DNA of 64,000 bases from Bryoerythrophyllum caledonicum (GCA_963971425.1 OZ020516.1:15922593-15986592); one strand, 5' to 3'. Shown: positions 35,946-48,789, counted from the first letter of the stretch. Made by a program: numbers and translations. Notes: generated by a model from the letters alone, not told the origin.

Positions 35946-36800
35946 ACACAATACATCCATATACTTCTTTATGCATATGTAAGTCTTATTTTTGAGTATG
36001 AGTAGAAATTTGTGATTCCCAACACATCACCTCAAGAATAATTCAAAGATATCAGATCAATCACACCCTTTACTTCACATCCCCTTTGTTCACATTTTTA
36101 TCACCAAGTATAATTGAAAAATTGATATAATTACTTCAAATATACAATCCAAACACAACTGATGATCTAGCACACAATCATTAAAGTAATGGCAGACACC
36201 TAATCACCATTTCTACTGTAAGACTTCACTAGTTGTAGAACCAACATAACAGAACGTTAAACACTTCAATTAATCTAGAAATGATAACTAAACCCTTTGA
36301 AACAAATATCGTATGGCTATGCTCATTATAGCCAAATGTCATGTTTACAAATGACAAATTAACAACAAGAGGCAACACTCATTGAGGACGTGACCGCTAC
36401 AATGACAATGGAGGATGTTGTTCACAAAGATGATGGCGCCACCCTAGCATACAAGATGATTGTTGTGCTAACCTACAAACACGGCGCAACACAAGAGGAA
36501 GCCAGAGACACCAAGATAAAAGGCAAAGATGATACTAGAGATGGAGACAAAAACAATACCAAATGCAAGGAATACTTGTCAGAATGCAATGAAGGAACAA
36601 GAGAAAAATTCAACTTACAAAAAGTTGTTCACAAAGAAGGAGCCACCACCCTAGCTCATAAGGAGAGCATGCCGGTACACAAAAAAAGTAGAAAAAAACA
36701 TAACATCAAAACACAAAAATGACACAACATAAGAAGATGACAAAGTCATGTAGAAGGAAGCCGAAGATGGCACCAGAAACAAATACATAGGCAGTGAGGT
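35946..36800. other. Intergenic with repetitive frame
   Basis: A plus-strand frame at 36390-36722 (110 codons) holds two similar stretches, VVHKDDGATLAYK and VVHKEGATTLAHK, 65 residues apart. It is Lys/Thr-rich with no domain; probably not a gene, though the DNA duplication is real. Confidence 0.35.
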
Positions 36801-37338
36801 GGAGGCACCCAATTCCGATCACTTAATCTAGTTGGAGACTCAAATGACATTGTATGTCAAAAACATTTATGTAGGAAGATGCAGAATTAGGAATGAAACT
36901 CAACAAATATTTTTTCAAATTTAATCTCAAAGATTTGCAATTGGTATAGAATTTAGAAGCCCAAAAACCACCGGAGCCCATAATCAAACTGTAGAGTAGG
37001 TGAGATTTGGTGCCCTCCTTTGTCCCAATGCCAACAAGTGAAAGTGAGTAAAAAGAGAGAAGACATGCCATGGATAACCAACTCATGGAGGTACCCAATG
37101 CCCATCAACCTTGTTCGACTTTTGAGGCAATGCCACCAATGAGAGCTCAATTGAGGTGGAGCAACCCAAAATTGCACACATCATGACCCAATGCCGATAA
37201 TGACTGGAGTTTTCAGATTTTGAGTTATTGGTTTTGGGTCGCTTCATGCACCATTTCATGCATTTACCATTTTCATGTACCATTCCATTTATACTCTACT
37301 GATTGGAATTGGGTGGCCGATGGGAATTGGGTGCCTCT
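36801..37338. mobile_element. GAGGCACCC-family MITE, complete copy
   Basis: Left end GGAGGCACCCAATTCCGATC; right end carries two tandem versions of the terminal motif and finishes GAATTGGGTGCCTC. In reverse orientation it aligns with 52588-53125 and the split copy at 8565-12593. About 538 bases; target duplication unclear; no gene. Confidence 0.8.
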
Positions 37339-38132
37339 ACCTTAGTAGGCAAGGAAATAAGGACAAATGTCACCAAATTGGAAAATTCAAAGATACTAGG
37401 GAAGATCCAACCACACCTAAGATCTCATCAAAGCCACTCAAGTGAAATTGAAATACACAATAGAATGGCAACTTCATCACCTACCACCAACCTACAAAAT
37501 CAATTACAACCACCCACACTAGGTGAGTGCACTAACTTGTAACCCTCCAACGTACCAAGATAAATAAGAAAACCCTTTTTGTGTACATTAAACAATAATG
37601 CATCTATATATTTTTATGATATACTAAAGCAAACACCTAATCACAAGCACCAACACATTAACATATTAAAATAAGAATAACACACATAACCTTAATAAAT
37701 CCAAAAACACAAAAAAGAAGACAAATAACACCACACTAGTAATAATTCGTACATGATAGGGAAAATTGTTTAATGAACAATATAAAACATAACATTAGTC
37801 TTATAAACCTATGAAATATTAAATTAAACTCATTTACTGACAAGGAATGAAACATTGATAACACTATCACCACCAAAATTTAGCCATGTTAAAACACACT
37901 ACTAAATTAGAAAACAAGTAATTAAAATAAATCACATAATCGAAGAACAGAGAACCAAAATCACAAAGCGGAAAATCTTGTATGGATCCAAGTCAAGAAG
38001 ACATCGAGGAAGTTAGAAGAAGCTGTTAGTAGTAGCAAGTAGAAAACTCCATTGAACACAAGTTATGGCATAAATTTGAAATCAATAATTGTGCGTTTCA
38101 AGTTTCACTAAGAGTTCAAACCACGGATGCAC
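37339..38132. other. AT-rich intergenic
   Basis: A-rich sequence without frames or ends I can support. Confidence 0.4.
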
Positions 38133-38134
38133 TA

Positions 38135-38335
38135 AGGTAAGGCCCCCTAAAACCGACAAGTTAAGGAATGTGCATATATAGAGAGAGGAGATAATTATAC
38201 AATTATTTTTCCAGTGATAGCCAATAGAATTACAATTCCAACCCAAGTGATTTCATATTTTTTCAATGAAAAGTGAATTAGTTATGAATTTTCAAATTGT
38301 GCAGCCATGTTTAGTGGGTGGCCAGCACTAGGTAT
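38135..38335. mobile_element. AGGTAAGCC-family MITE, right half missing
   Basis: Left end AGGTAAGGCCCCCTAAAACC after TA, then collinear with 48438-48640, stopping at a junction near 38335. Confidence 0.7.
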
Positions 38336-39067
38336 GATTTTCTGAGATTTTTGGATGAAAGGGCAACTTTTTATTAGCTTCCCGTAGACAAATTTTTTTT
38401 TTGTAGAAATCCAACTTACGGTTCAAAAGTTACAGTTTTTTTTAGTAACGTATACAAATAGTGCAACATTTTAGTGTAACATATAATAAATAGTGTAGAA
38501 TTTCTTTAATTAACTCTAGATGAGTAGAAATTCGATTTTTTGTCCATTCAAAAAAAATCTCTTGGAAAGAAAATGGAATACTTTGCATCTACTGTATGGA
38601 TTTTTAAATTTCAAAAATATGAGAACGACATGGTTTATGCAAATCTTGAAGTGTATTGTTGATTCTTAGCACATAGTTGCATTGCAGGATTTTAAGGACA
38701 TCTTCTACCCCTCTTCTACTTCTAAAATTTGGTGCATATGTGCCTAACATGGTCCTCTTTAAGTTAAAAATGGGAAATCAGGGAGCGTAGTGCAAAAAAA
38801 TGCCATAGAAGGAGGTCCAAATTTGTTGAAGGTGTTTAGTATGACCTCAAGAAGAGTTTATGTCTCACTTCAAAGGCTAATATCTTTCAATCCGTGCAGT
38901 CAAACTAAACAAAAAATTTACTACATACACTTGTACAATCCTAGTACAAGATCCTACACTTAGATCATATGTAAAAAATGTGTTTGTTTGCATTTTGTGT
39001 TGGATGCATTGAAACTCCAGTTTTCACTGAGTTTGGGTGCTAAAATTCCTTGGGCCTTTAGGGCTAA
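38336..39067. mobile_element. TTAA-type MITE, left end missing
   Basis: Internal blocks of the group (CTTTCAATCCGTGCAGTCAA near 38885) and a right end TTGGGCCTTTAGGGC at 39050-39066. The left side abuts the truncated element before it. Confidence 0.55.
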
Positions 39068-39308
39068 AGGTAGAACAACCCAAACCGAAACTAAAGAAGC
39101 AACTGTTGTAAAGGTGGCATATTCATGCATCTTTCAAGTATAATATCCAATCAGTAGAAATGAAGTAGACAGCGAACATTACAACATGGAATCTAAAACA
39201 AGAATGGATCTGGTCAGAACTGCATGCCAATGGAAAATCTTAAATAAAGAAATCTAAGAGGAAAATCAAGGGCAAAGAACAAATAACTAGAAATCTGATG
39301 GAAACTAA

Positions 39309-39819
39309 GGGCGGCTTCACACTATGCCCAAGTCGAGAGGCTGACCGTCAAGATGAGTGGCCAAACTATGGCGAGAGGCCAAACTTTTTTGCCAAAAAAA
39401 TACATTAAATAATATAGATTGAAGGTTTGGCCGGTCGTGGTGTGAAGCCCCAAAGTCCAAGTCCAAAGTCCAAACCCCATATCATTACACCAAAAAAAAT
39501 CAGCCCAAAAAAATCAGCCCAAAAATTTGGTCTCTTTCATCTAAGGTCTAGATCTTGTCAATTTTTTAATTATTTTAATTAAAAAAATCGACGGACTCTC
39601 AATTGTAGTTTGGGTCGACTAAAATGGGCCACCCAAGTTTTGCTCGAGAGGCCGTCGTTTTGGCGCCAAAACAACCCAAAAGGATTGCCATGTAGGACGA
39701 CGGCCTTTGGAGTTTGGGCACAAGTGTGAAGGCCCAAAGTCCGGACTTCGGCCATTCTAGCAATCTCATTGGTGGAAATCGACGGCCTCTTGACTTGGCC
39801 ACCAAGTGTGAAGCGGCCC
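39309..39819. mobile_element. Harbinger-type MITE, TAA duplication
   Basis: Ends GGGCGGCTTCACACTATGCC and CAAGTGTGAAGCGGCCC, flanked by TAA (39306-39308, 39820-39822). Length 511. Related in its terminal motif to 31454-31795 and 46480-47169. The frames at 39599-39896 are inside it and are not genes. Confidence 0.8.
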
Positions 39820-39958
39820 TAAGAGGTGGGGATCAAGAGACTTGGAGAAGAGCAGACTGGCATCTAAAGAAACAAACTACATGTGGGATCTTATGATAGA
39901 AATGACGAGTTGAGAAGGAACTGATGTTGGGTGAGCAAAAAGGTCCTTGCTTTATATT

Positions 39959-40336
39959 AGAGCATCCGTAGCGGTGGCCCGTGCAAGGAGCATCTGGACA
40001 ACTGGCAGGGTGAGTATGCAAAGAAGCTCCGCCTCGGCACTCGGCGCAATGAGTGGATGGTGTCAGGCCCGGCAGAAAACACTTGTATCACGGTCAAAAT
40101 GGAAATCTTGTTGTACCCTGTCTAGATGTATTCTAGTATGTTGGTTTCCTCCGGAGATCAAAGAAGGCTGAGGTGGCAAGCAGCTTTTGGTTGAGTGAGG
40201 GTTTGTGCACATCAGTGTCGTGAGGACGTTGTGGATCTTGTCCGGGGAGAAAGGCTGGCAATTTATTTTAGCCACATCTCACATGGTGAACTTGGCTACG
40301 CCGGGCTAGTTCACCGTGTGAGGCTGCAGATGCTCT
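39959..40336. mobile_element. GAGCATC-family Harbinger-type MITE
   Basis: Ends GAGCATCCGTAG and CTGCAGATGCTC, flanked by TTA. Length about 375. Related by ends to 19166, 45832 and 61402. Confidence 0.75.
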
Positions 40337-40497
40337 TAGCTAGTTGATTAGAGGCAATTGGTGGCTTTTGGGGATGACATACGTAATCTCTTGGACAACC
40401 TCATGCATACTATGAGAGGACCATGCCTAAATAATCTTGAGGGCCTAAGACCATGGCTACCACAAGGACAACAGGTGCATTTGTAATGGTCCCCATG

Positions 40498-43182
40498 TAC
40501 CAAAGAATTATCTTTAAGTTAATTACATGCATGCCAAATTTCAAGGCCAAAAGATTCACCGAAAAAAAGTTATTCAAAATCTACCAACATTGGTAGCTGT
40601 GGAAATTTTTTCACTGCTCCCAACTTTGACAACCTCCCAAAGATTGAATTATATATTTTTTGCCATGAAATTCTTGGAACAAAAACCTCTTCATGTTAAT
40701 AACATATGACAAAAATTTCAAGGCCAAAAGATTAATACAAAAAAATAAATCCACAATCTACCAACATGTGTAGTTGTGGGAAACAATGGGGGAAACCATT
40801 TCATTGCTACCAACTTTGGCACCCTCCCAACGGTTGAGAAATTGTCTATTTACCATGAAATTTTTGGCACAACATGCTCTTTATGATAACAACATTCATG
40901 CCAAATTTCAAGGTCAAAAATTTATACAAAAAAAATATTTACAATCTACCAACGTGTATGTCATCCATTTGCCTCAATCACTGCTTGTAACCTAGAGGGC
41001 ATAGAATGACATAGTTGAAGGAGCTTTGTACCATTGATTAACCTCCACTCTCTTTCAATAAATACCTTCAAGTCATCTAAATTTTTTGGACATATTGGGC
41101 CATGTTGCACAACATCTTTCAAAATCTTCCAAAGGTTCTCAATTGGATTGAGATCGGGAGAATTTGGAGGCCAATTGAGCTTCTCCAAAAGGTGTGTTTG
41201 TCTCCATTCTTCACATACTTTGCTACGATGGATATGTGCGCCATCTTCCATAAGCAATCCCTGTGGCACTCTACTCATAAAATGAAGCAACTCAACATTG
41301 TAGACCACTTCGACAATCCTTAGCAGAACGTCTATCTTTGGGCATAAAAACAAGTTGTGACTTTTGCCCTCCAGCAAATGCACCCCAAATCATCAAAGAA
41401 GTTCTCCCACTCTTAAAAGTTGGAACTATACAACTTGATGAATAGCGCTCATATGCATTTCTCCAAACATGAACTTGTTTAGAATTTTTTCCAACTTCAA
41501 AGGTAGACTCATCTGTCCAAACAACTCTCTCCCATTCTTTTATAGTCCACCCACAATACTTTTGAGCTAATGTCAATTGTTTAGACATGTGACGACGTGT
41601 CAAAAAAGGTTTTTTAACAACAATTCGACTGAAAATGCCACTCTCATGTAAGGCCCTTCGAATAGTTGATCTAGACACTTGAGTAGAACATATATTAGTG
41701 ATCTCAGAGAGTGTCGAGCGACGATGAGTTTTTGAGACACGTATAATAGCACGGACATCTCTATCACTAAGTTTTTTAGCATGACTTCCACCACAAGGTT
41801 TGCACTTATAGGTTCCATCTTCTCAAAATTTCTTCACTACCCTCTGAACTGTTCTAACATGGACTCTAACAATAGCTGCAATGTCAACTTCTGTCTTCCC
41901 TACCTCACTCAAATCTACTATGCGAGCACGAGTTTCATCTGAAATAGCCATCACTCAGTGACCATGATCTAGCCTTCACTTAATCACCATGATCCAGCCT
42001 CACTCACTGAGCACATATAAAACCTCACTCAGTCATCAGAAAAAAATTTCACATACCCTCAATCACTCACCATCATCCTGCCTCACAACCTTCACACATT
42101 CATCAGACCTCACCAGTCACCACATGTAAGTTATAACCTCACTCACTCTTAAAGAAAATCTCACATACCTCCATATATCCTCAGACAGTCATCCCATGCT
42201 TCATCCACTCAGTTATCACATAGCCTAGACTTACTCAGTTAACTCATCTTTCATGCACTCAATCACTCATGTTCACAAAGTTTCAATCCTGTGCTTAGAA
42301 AATAATCACCCATCACTTGCTTCTCTCATCATCCCACATCCCACCTCCTATAATGCTCTATTGTAAATGCAAGCATTCTTATTGAGAGGAAAAAGCTTCT
42401 TCATGCATATATGGTCTCCAATTTTTAAACAAGTGCAGTCTTTGAGATGTGACAAGTGCACACAACTAAATTTGGCTATCCTTGATTTTTTTGAGAAGCA
42501 TTTATGATTAGAGATTGCATCATCTGGAGAATTTCAATCTAGAAGCATGATTGTCTGACATACTTCAACAATTTCAATGTCTTTAATAAAAGGTATCTCA
42601 CAACTACACACATTGGTAGATTGTAAATGATTTTTTTTGTATAAATTTTTGACCTTGAAATTTGGCATGAATGTTGTTATCATAAAGAGCATGTTGTGCC
42701 AAAAATTTCATGGTAAATAGACAATTTCTCAACCGTTGGGAGGGTGTCAAAGTTGGTAGCAATGAAATGGTTTCCCCCATTGTTTCCCACAACTACACAT
42801 GTTGGTAGATTGTGGATTTATTTTTTTGTATTAATCTTTTGGCCTTGAAATTTTTGTCATATGTTATTAACATGAAGAGGTTTTTGTTCCAAGAATTTCA
42901 TGGCAAAAAAAAATAATTCAATCTTTGGGAGGCTGTCAAAGTTGGGAGCAGTGAAAAAATTTCCACAGCTACCAATGTTGGTAGATTTTGAATAACTTTT
43001 TTTCGGTGAATCTTTTGGCCTTGAAATTTGGCATACATGTAATTAACTTAAAGATAATTCTTTGGTAAGACTTTCGTGGTATAATACCAATTATTGAGCT
43101 CTCATGAGACTTTCAAAGTTGGCAGTACTGAAATTTTTCTCACTGCAAATTCAAAAACGACATTTTGATTGGTACCCCACTG
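40498..43182 (-). mobile_element. Tc1/mariner element with 461-bp inverted ends
   Basis: The arms 40498-40958 and 42607-43067 are reverse complements. Each arm is itself about two and a half units of a 176-189-base repeat starting CCAAATTTCAAGGCCAAAAG. Beyond the right arm the sequence finishes ATTGGTACCCCACTG followed by TA (43183-43184), which reads outward as CAGTGGGGTACC, a Tc1/mariner-like terminus. The matching left terminus is absent, so the left end is truncated by about 115 bases. The transposase gene is at 40961-41951. A simple T-rich spacer (41955-42600) with CACTCA-rich sequence separates the gene from the right arm. Confidence 0.85.
40961..41951 (-). pseudogene. Tc1/mariner transposase (DD34E), inactivated
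   Basis: From ATG at 41951 to TGA at 40961 there are about 330 codons, the usual Tc1 length. The N-terminal part (residues 1-100) is a helix-turn-helix pair for end binding. The catalytic triad is visible: D in VVWTDESTFE, D in LLMEDGAHIH, and E in NSPDLNPIENLW, with exactly 34 residues between the last two. A transposase of this class cuts and pastes its own element at TA. Two lesions are seen: TGA at codon 43 (41823-41825) and a one-base frameshift near 41320 between RRSAKD and VEVVYNVELL. Otherwise the frame is intact, so inactivation looks recent. The gene lies inside its inverted ends and is read toward the truncated left end. Tc1-type genes with DD34E are uncommon in flowering plants, where DD39D mariners dominate. 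Confidence 0.92.
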
Positions 43183-43187
43183 TACAA

Positions 43188-44732
43188 GAAAATAATAATT
43201 TTTTTAAAAAAAAAATTATTAAAAAAAAAAAACGAGTGAGTATCTAATGAGAAGTTATCCCATATCCTATGATTTAAATCTTTTTTTTTTTGTACAAGAA
43301 ATTCAAATTTTAAGGTTTATAATACACATTACCTTTGGGGACTAAACCATATCATGTTTCCAATTCACATTGCATGATTGGGATGATGAGAGCTGCACCA
43401 AGATCTTGAAGAACTGCTATCAACATACGCGCAACTCTTGCTTGAAATCAATGAGACTAGAAGAAAAAGAAGAAGTGCAATGTGGCCATATTGACCAGCG
43501 TGAATGGAGAGACTGTTGGAGGTAGCACTAATGTGCAGGTCACTTATGAGAATAAACGGAATACTAGCTTACAAGTGTCAACGTTCATGTTAAATTATAT
43601 CGAGTAGTAGTTGGATTATGTTGAGTAGGAAAGAGGAACGTCGCCACAACTGGCGTGGTTTGCGTCGTTTTCTCCCTGTTTTGCTTCTGGAGCTTAATTC
43701 GACGCATGAGAGGCGGGTGAACTGTATTATTTTGTCTTCTCAGAGTGTCATATGTTGCGTGTTTTCACGTGACGAACGGATGTCTCGCTTACTACCGGGC
43801 ATATGGACTGGAGGACCACGCAACCCCTGTGCTCCTTGTTCGGAAAGACATGCAAATCACACTACTGATCTTCATTTGATTTCTCAACTAAACGTCGTGT
43901 AAATGCAGTGATACCGTCCACTGTTGCTCTGCAGAATTCAGATAAGCAGCTTTTGCAGACAGCAGTAGGTAGTTGAGGAGTCGTGTCATGTTTGAAACAG
44001 TTTCAAAAGATGCTCATGCACATGAAAATCTGCATTTGTCGTGAAATCAGGATTTCTCAACGTGCAATTTGTTTTACATTAATCTTCGTGCGGACGTATT
44101 TGAGCATTGATAGTTGGATTTACAAGACTCTTCAATTTAGAGAATTTTGCGAGGATCACTTGCTAACGACGATGACACTTTTTGTTTCTTTAATGTTGCA
44201 TGAAGCTGCAATTCCTGCTCGCTTAGCAAAATCTTGGTGCACTTCAGAGCTATCGATTTGGTTATTCTTCAGTCAAACTTAAACCGAAGCTGTTTCTATG
44301 AACCTCTGAAACACAAGCCCATTATTATACGAGATCACACATGAGAGCACAAATGGTGACTATTTTGGTATGTATGTTGAAGTTGTACAGTCAACTGATT
44401 TTGGTATATATATTTGAAGGTGTGGCAGGTGAAGAGACGTGAATGCATGCTTTCGCATGTGTCAAGGCTCTTAAGCTGAATGGATATACAACCAAACAGT
44501 CATGCGAGCTGAAATTCTTTGCTTGAGAACAAAGTACAAACTCTTCTCTCTTTTCTTCCTGGATGTAAGAGTACTTTTAGAATCTTCTACATTTGTGCAT
44601 TTGAACTGTGTTAGCAGCTTTCTGCCTTTGATGATTGCAACTTCCTAGAGATGGTTCAACATAGCGTCTTCTTTTTGAGGATTTCCACTTCCTTCAAGAA
44701 ACTTGCACTTTCTACTTGTAAGCCTTAACTCT
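43188..44732. other. Unique intergenic region
   Basis: An A/T homopolymer patch at 43195-43235. Sequence from 43380 to 44700 is free of the window's repeat families; frames at 43618-43902 and 43983-44282 have no recognisable domain. Confidence 0.4.
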
Positions 44733-44736
44733 TTAA

Positions 44737-44830
44737 CCCTTTAGTGCCGAGGTGGTCGTTTTTGGGTCGATTTTGTTGCTTTCCGGGATATAGCTCTTTC
44801 TGTTGCTTTCATCGATGCACTTGGGAACTG
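44737..44830. mobile_element. CCCTTTAGTGCC-family terminal fragment
   Basis: TTAA (44733-44736) followed by CCCTTTAGTGCCGAGGTGG. No right end recognised downstream, so it is a fragment or a diverged copy. Confidence 0.5.
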
Positions 44831-45828
44831 TTCCATTTGGAGTGTATGAACTATTGCTAGACACGTTCCTAACAACAAAAAAAGTGCATCTAACCTATGT
44901 AGGAAGTGCTATGGCCCACCTTGAAGGAAAATTTTAGGAAAACTTTGCGGCAAAGCAAGATGAGCATTTACTAGGACCGGCACCGCCAAAATTGATGAAG
45001 CGTTGGTGAGCTACAATGATTTCCGTGAAGTGGGGTCATGATAAAATGTACCCATTTTGTAGATGATGTTCTGCATGATCTATTACACTTGTGGATTCTC
45101 CTAGGCCTTGTGAACTCATCGTCCGTACAGGATTAATAGGCTCAAGTTTCCATGCAAACATCTCTCTTGACCTACCAATGATAGTATCAATGATATACTA
45201 TATTGCGATTTGATTGACTTAGTTTTATTATTAATTAGATAATTACATCTCTAGACAATACGTAAAGTCGCATCCTTATTACACACCAAGAGACACTCAT
45301 CTCTTTAGCTCTCCTTAAACACATAAGTAGTATTATTAAAATATAATACTTCATATATTGTGAATTAATTAATTTTTTCTAGTAATTAATTCCTCACGTA
45401 AGGAGCGAAACTTAACATTTTGGACTCCGGGTCTCCTACAACAACATCAATTATGGATCTTGAGCTTCCAAGACCCCGGCCGCAAGAGCAATATCACGAG
45501 CTGAAAAGGCCATATTCATTGAATTGAGATGTTTCAGAGTCTGAAATGAGTGACTATGAACTCGACAGTAGTAGGGATGGAAGTCTCAAACTTTGTGAAA
45601 TGTCTCAATTTAACGAATATGGCTATCAAAGGAGATTCTTTATGTCGCATTGCTTGATTTTGCACCTTTTGAGATTATGCCAGAGTGTTACTCATACCCA
45701 TTGGCATAGGTATCCAAGAGTCTCATGACGGAAGATATAAAAGGGGTGATGGTGAGTGTCGTTTTCTTCTACCTTCACTTCAAGCCACCTTGTCGTTCCT
45801 CACTCAAAAAGTGTCGCCCTTCACTTAC
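44831..45828. other. Intergenic, no feature
   Basis: Nothing supported; short frames 45546-45728 and 45685-45879 lack domains. Confidence 0.35.
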
Positions 45829-45831
45829 TTA

Positions 45832-46220
45832 GAGCATCTCTACCCGGAGACAGAGAACCACCAATTTGGAGTTTTGTGAGGTCAAAAAGTTGCACCCGAC
45901 ATCTCAAAACGGGGAAACTTTATAAAATTTTAGAAGTTTTGGTGCATGGCACACAAAAATCTCCTTGGATGGAGGGAGTGTGCCATTTTTATGTTGGCTA
46001 CACATCCATACCCTCACGACATGTGGCGCCATGTCATTGATGGCGACACGTGGCGTTGTGTCATTGGTGGCGGGAGGTGAAAGGTGAAAGCGTTTTTTTG
46101 GGTTGAAAAATTTGGAGCTTGTGGTAGAGCTCTTATGACGCCAAACCCTAAATCACTCCTGGCGTGGAGTAGATTTTCCGACCTAGCGTGGAAAATTCCA
46201 CGCCAGGAGTGGAGATGCTC
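45832..46220. mobile_element. GAGCATC-family Harbinger-type MITE
   Basis: Ends GAGCATCTCTAC and GTGGAGATGCTC, flanked by TTA (45829-45831, 46221-46223). Length 389. The right part also contains a local palindrome around CGTGGAAAATTCCACG (46187-46202). Confidence 0.8.
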
Positions 46221-46479
46221 TTAGAATGTGAAAAAGAATGTTTTTTCTTGTCTTTTGTGACTCGACAGACTCACCAACTTCTAAAATGCTTGAAGTATTA
46301 AGTGAAGAGCAACAAGATTGCTTCTAAGTGCTTCGAACCCATAATTGAGATGCCTAGGTACTGGAACTGTACATTCATAGAGTTGTAGCACTGACTTAGA
46401 GGTTACCTGATTCTCCCGTCTATAGTTAATGATATGAATGATTGTGTCTGTGGGATTTGGGCTTGATTTGTGGGTGTTA

Positions 46480-47169
46480 GGGGCTGTTTATATCTAGATG
46501 GTTTGGGCTGGAGCCCAAAGAAATCCCGAGTTGTGATTGGAGTAAAGAATTGGTACCCCGGAAATGGGTTTACATCAATCAAAATATGGGCTGTGGCCCA
46601 AAGTGTTTTCCGTGGATGAGAAACCTAGTTGGAATCCTACATGGCAGATTTGAATAGTGTTTTACGGAACTTAAGGAGACTTATTTCCTACAACCTCTAG
46701 GAGGTTGTATTTCCCGAAGGCCGGGAGAGTATTTTTCAAAACGAATTTGAGCCAATCATTTATAATATTTTACTACTGACATTTCCTGTTGACATTCACT
46801 GCTGAAATTTACTGCTGAAGTTAACATTTACCGCCGGCATTGACTGCTGAAATTTCCAGCTGCAATTTACTGTTGAAATTTACTGCTGAAGTTACATTTA
46901 TGTTTTTGTAATTTAAATAATACAAATTCTTTCACTATGGGGTAGTTCTCAAAAGAGCCCATTTTCATATAACTACTTAAAAATTCAGCCCAAGTACACA
47001 ATGGGCCACAACCCTTCTATTCGAGTTTACACCTAATTTTTGGGCCACAACCCACTTAGAACTCCCTTGTTTGGTGGAAGGTACCCCGCTTACAATGGTT
47101 TCATCCTTCAAGCGGGGTACCACTTGTGTCTATGGGCTCCAACCCAAACCTTCAGGTGTAAACAGCCCC
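46480..47169. mobile_element. Harbinger-type MITE, TTA duplication, 690 bp
   Basis: Ends GGGGCTGTTTATATC and AGGTGTAAACAGCCCC, flanked by TTA (46477-46479, 47170-47172). Sub-terminal GGTTTGGGCTGGAGCCCA faces its reverse near 47132. Contains the minisatellite at 46770-46895. Confidence 0.85.
46770..46895 (+). repeat. Degenerate 13-18-bp minisatellite
   Basis: At least seven copies of a unit like ACTGCTGAAATTT with substitutions, inside the Harbinger-type MITE. Confidence 0.75.
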
Positions 47170-47172
47170 TTA

Positions 47173-47924
47173 GACAGTGTTTGAACAAGCCTTATCCCTT
47201 TGCAAATTTGCAAAAGTGAGAGGGGAAGGCACATTCCTTTGCACCATTAGAGGTCAATGCCCCTTTGTTTTAAGAGGTAGGCTGCAAGCACTACCAACAC
47301 ACTAAATATCATGTGGTCAAAGATGTCAGCTTGAGTTCACACAACCATGTTGTAATTTAGATATTGAGTGAAGTATTTACAGTAGTATAGATGAGAATGT
47401 TCACATCAATCATAGATATCCTACCATCACTTCCTAGTGGAGTAGTTTAGCTTGTCTATATCTTACTAGTACTCTAAAAATGGTTTTTAGTGTAGTGGAC
47501 ACTAAATATGAACCCATACACTAATTGTAAAGTTAACAATTAGTGTAGTGACAAAATTATACACCAAATGTCAACCACTACATTAAATGTCAATTCTAGT
47601 AAATAGTGGAACATAAGGTTTTTTACTTGTGCACATTTACGGTATGAAACCTAGAAAATGATAATGTGTACATTTTGAGCATCAAAGTAAAGAAGATTTT
47701 GAGTGCATGTAGAAAAACAAGAATTTGCAAGAGAAATACTTGGAAAAATAGAATGTAGATATGGAACAAAAGGAAAATCCCAAAAATTGGACAAAGAAGA
47801 ATGTACATATGGAGGGAAAATGAAACTACAAGTACAAGGTTAAAAGAATAAGAACTTTGATTTAGAATAAGTGAGAAAAGAAAGGAATATTAGAAAAGGG
47901 GGAAAACATGATATAGAATAAAAT
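47173..47924. other. AT-rich intergenic
   Basis: A small palindrome (ACACTAATTGT facing ACAATTAGTGT, 47518-47546). No gene. Confidence 0.4.
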
Positions 47925-48410
47925 ATAGAAATATACATTAAATACTCATTATATATTCATTAAATATGCATAAAATATGCATTAAGTGTTCATTAAATAT
48001 TCATTAAGTATGCATAAAATATGCATTAAGTGTTCATTAAATATTCATTAAATATTCAAATACACATTAAATATACATTAGAAATTTATTAACCATTCAT
48101 TCAATATTCATTAATATACAAACATACATTAAATCGTCATTAAATATACATCTAAAACTCTAAAGATTCATTAAATATTATTTTATTATTCTTTAAATTC
48201 TCTTTAAATATAAAAATATACATTAAATATTCTTTAAATATACAAATGTACACTAAATATTCTTTAAACATACAAATATACATCAAATATACAAACATTC
48301 TTTAAATATTCTTTAATAATTCATTGAAAATTCATTGAAAATTCATTAGATTTATATTAAATATATAAATATACATTAGAAATTCATTAGATATTCGTTA
48401 AAATTTTCAA
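47925..48410. repeat. Degenerate ATTAAATAT satellite-like tract
   Basis: Nearly 490 bases built from ATTAAATATNC and CATAAAATATG units of 10-12 bases with heavy drift. Confidence 0.85.
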
Positions 48411-48437
48411 GGAATGCAAGAGATGTGAATTGGAATA

Positions 48438-48789
48438 AGGTAAGCCCCCTAAAACCGACAAGTTAAGGAATGTGCATATATGGAGAGAGGAGATAATTAT
48501 ACTATTATTTTTCAGTGATAGCCAATAGAATTACAATTCCAACCCAAGTGATTTCATATTTTTCCGATGAAAACTGAATTAGCTTTGAATTTTCAAACTT
48601 TGCAGCCATGTTTAGTGGGTGGCCAGTAGTACGTACCCCCCATAAGCAACGACCAAAAGTAAGGGTCTTGACTAATAGCAAACTTCCATTTGGAGGTGAG
48701 TTGGTGGTAATGGGATGAAAGAGGGTTGGATATACCCCAATTTCATAGGTGTTGGCCATGAGTTTTTGTTGGTTATGGGGGGCTTACCT
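48438..48789. mobile_element. AGGTAAGCC-family MITE, 352 bp
   Basis: Ends AGGTAAGCCCCCTAAAACC and GGTTATGGGGGGCTTACCT; left flank TA, right flank TT. In opposite orientation to 26717-27069. Confidence 0.8.

Noticed and set aside
35608-35976. Frames of 85-122 codons across the N gap
   Set aside because: They consist mostly of unknown bases.
36390-36722. 110-codon Lys-rich frame with an internal repeat
   Set aside because: No domain, low complexity; kept only as a note in the intergenic entry.
40527-40995. Short frames in the Tc1 inverted ends
   Set aside because: They recur in the opposite arm (42604-42792) as repeat products.
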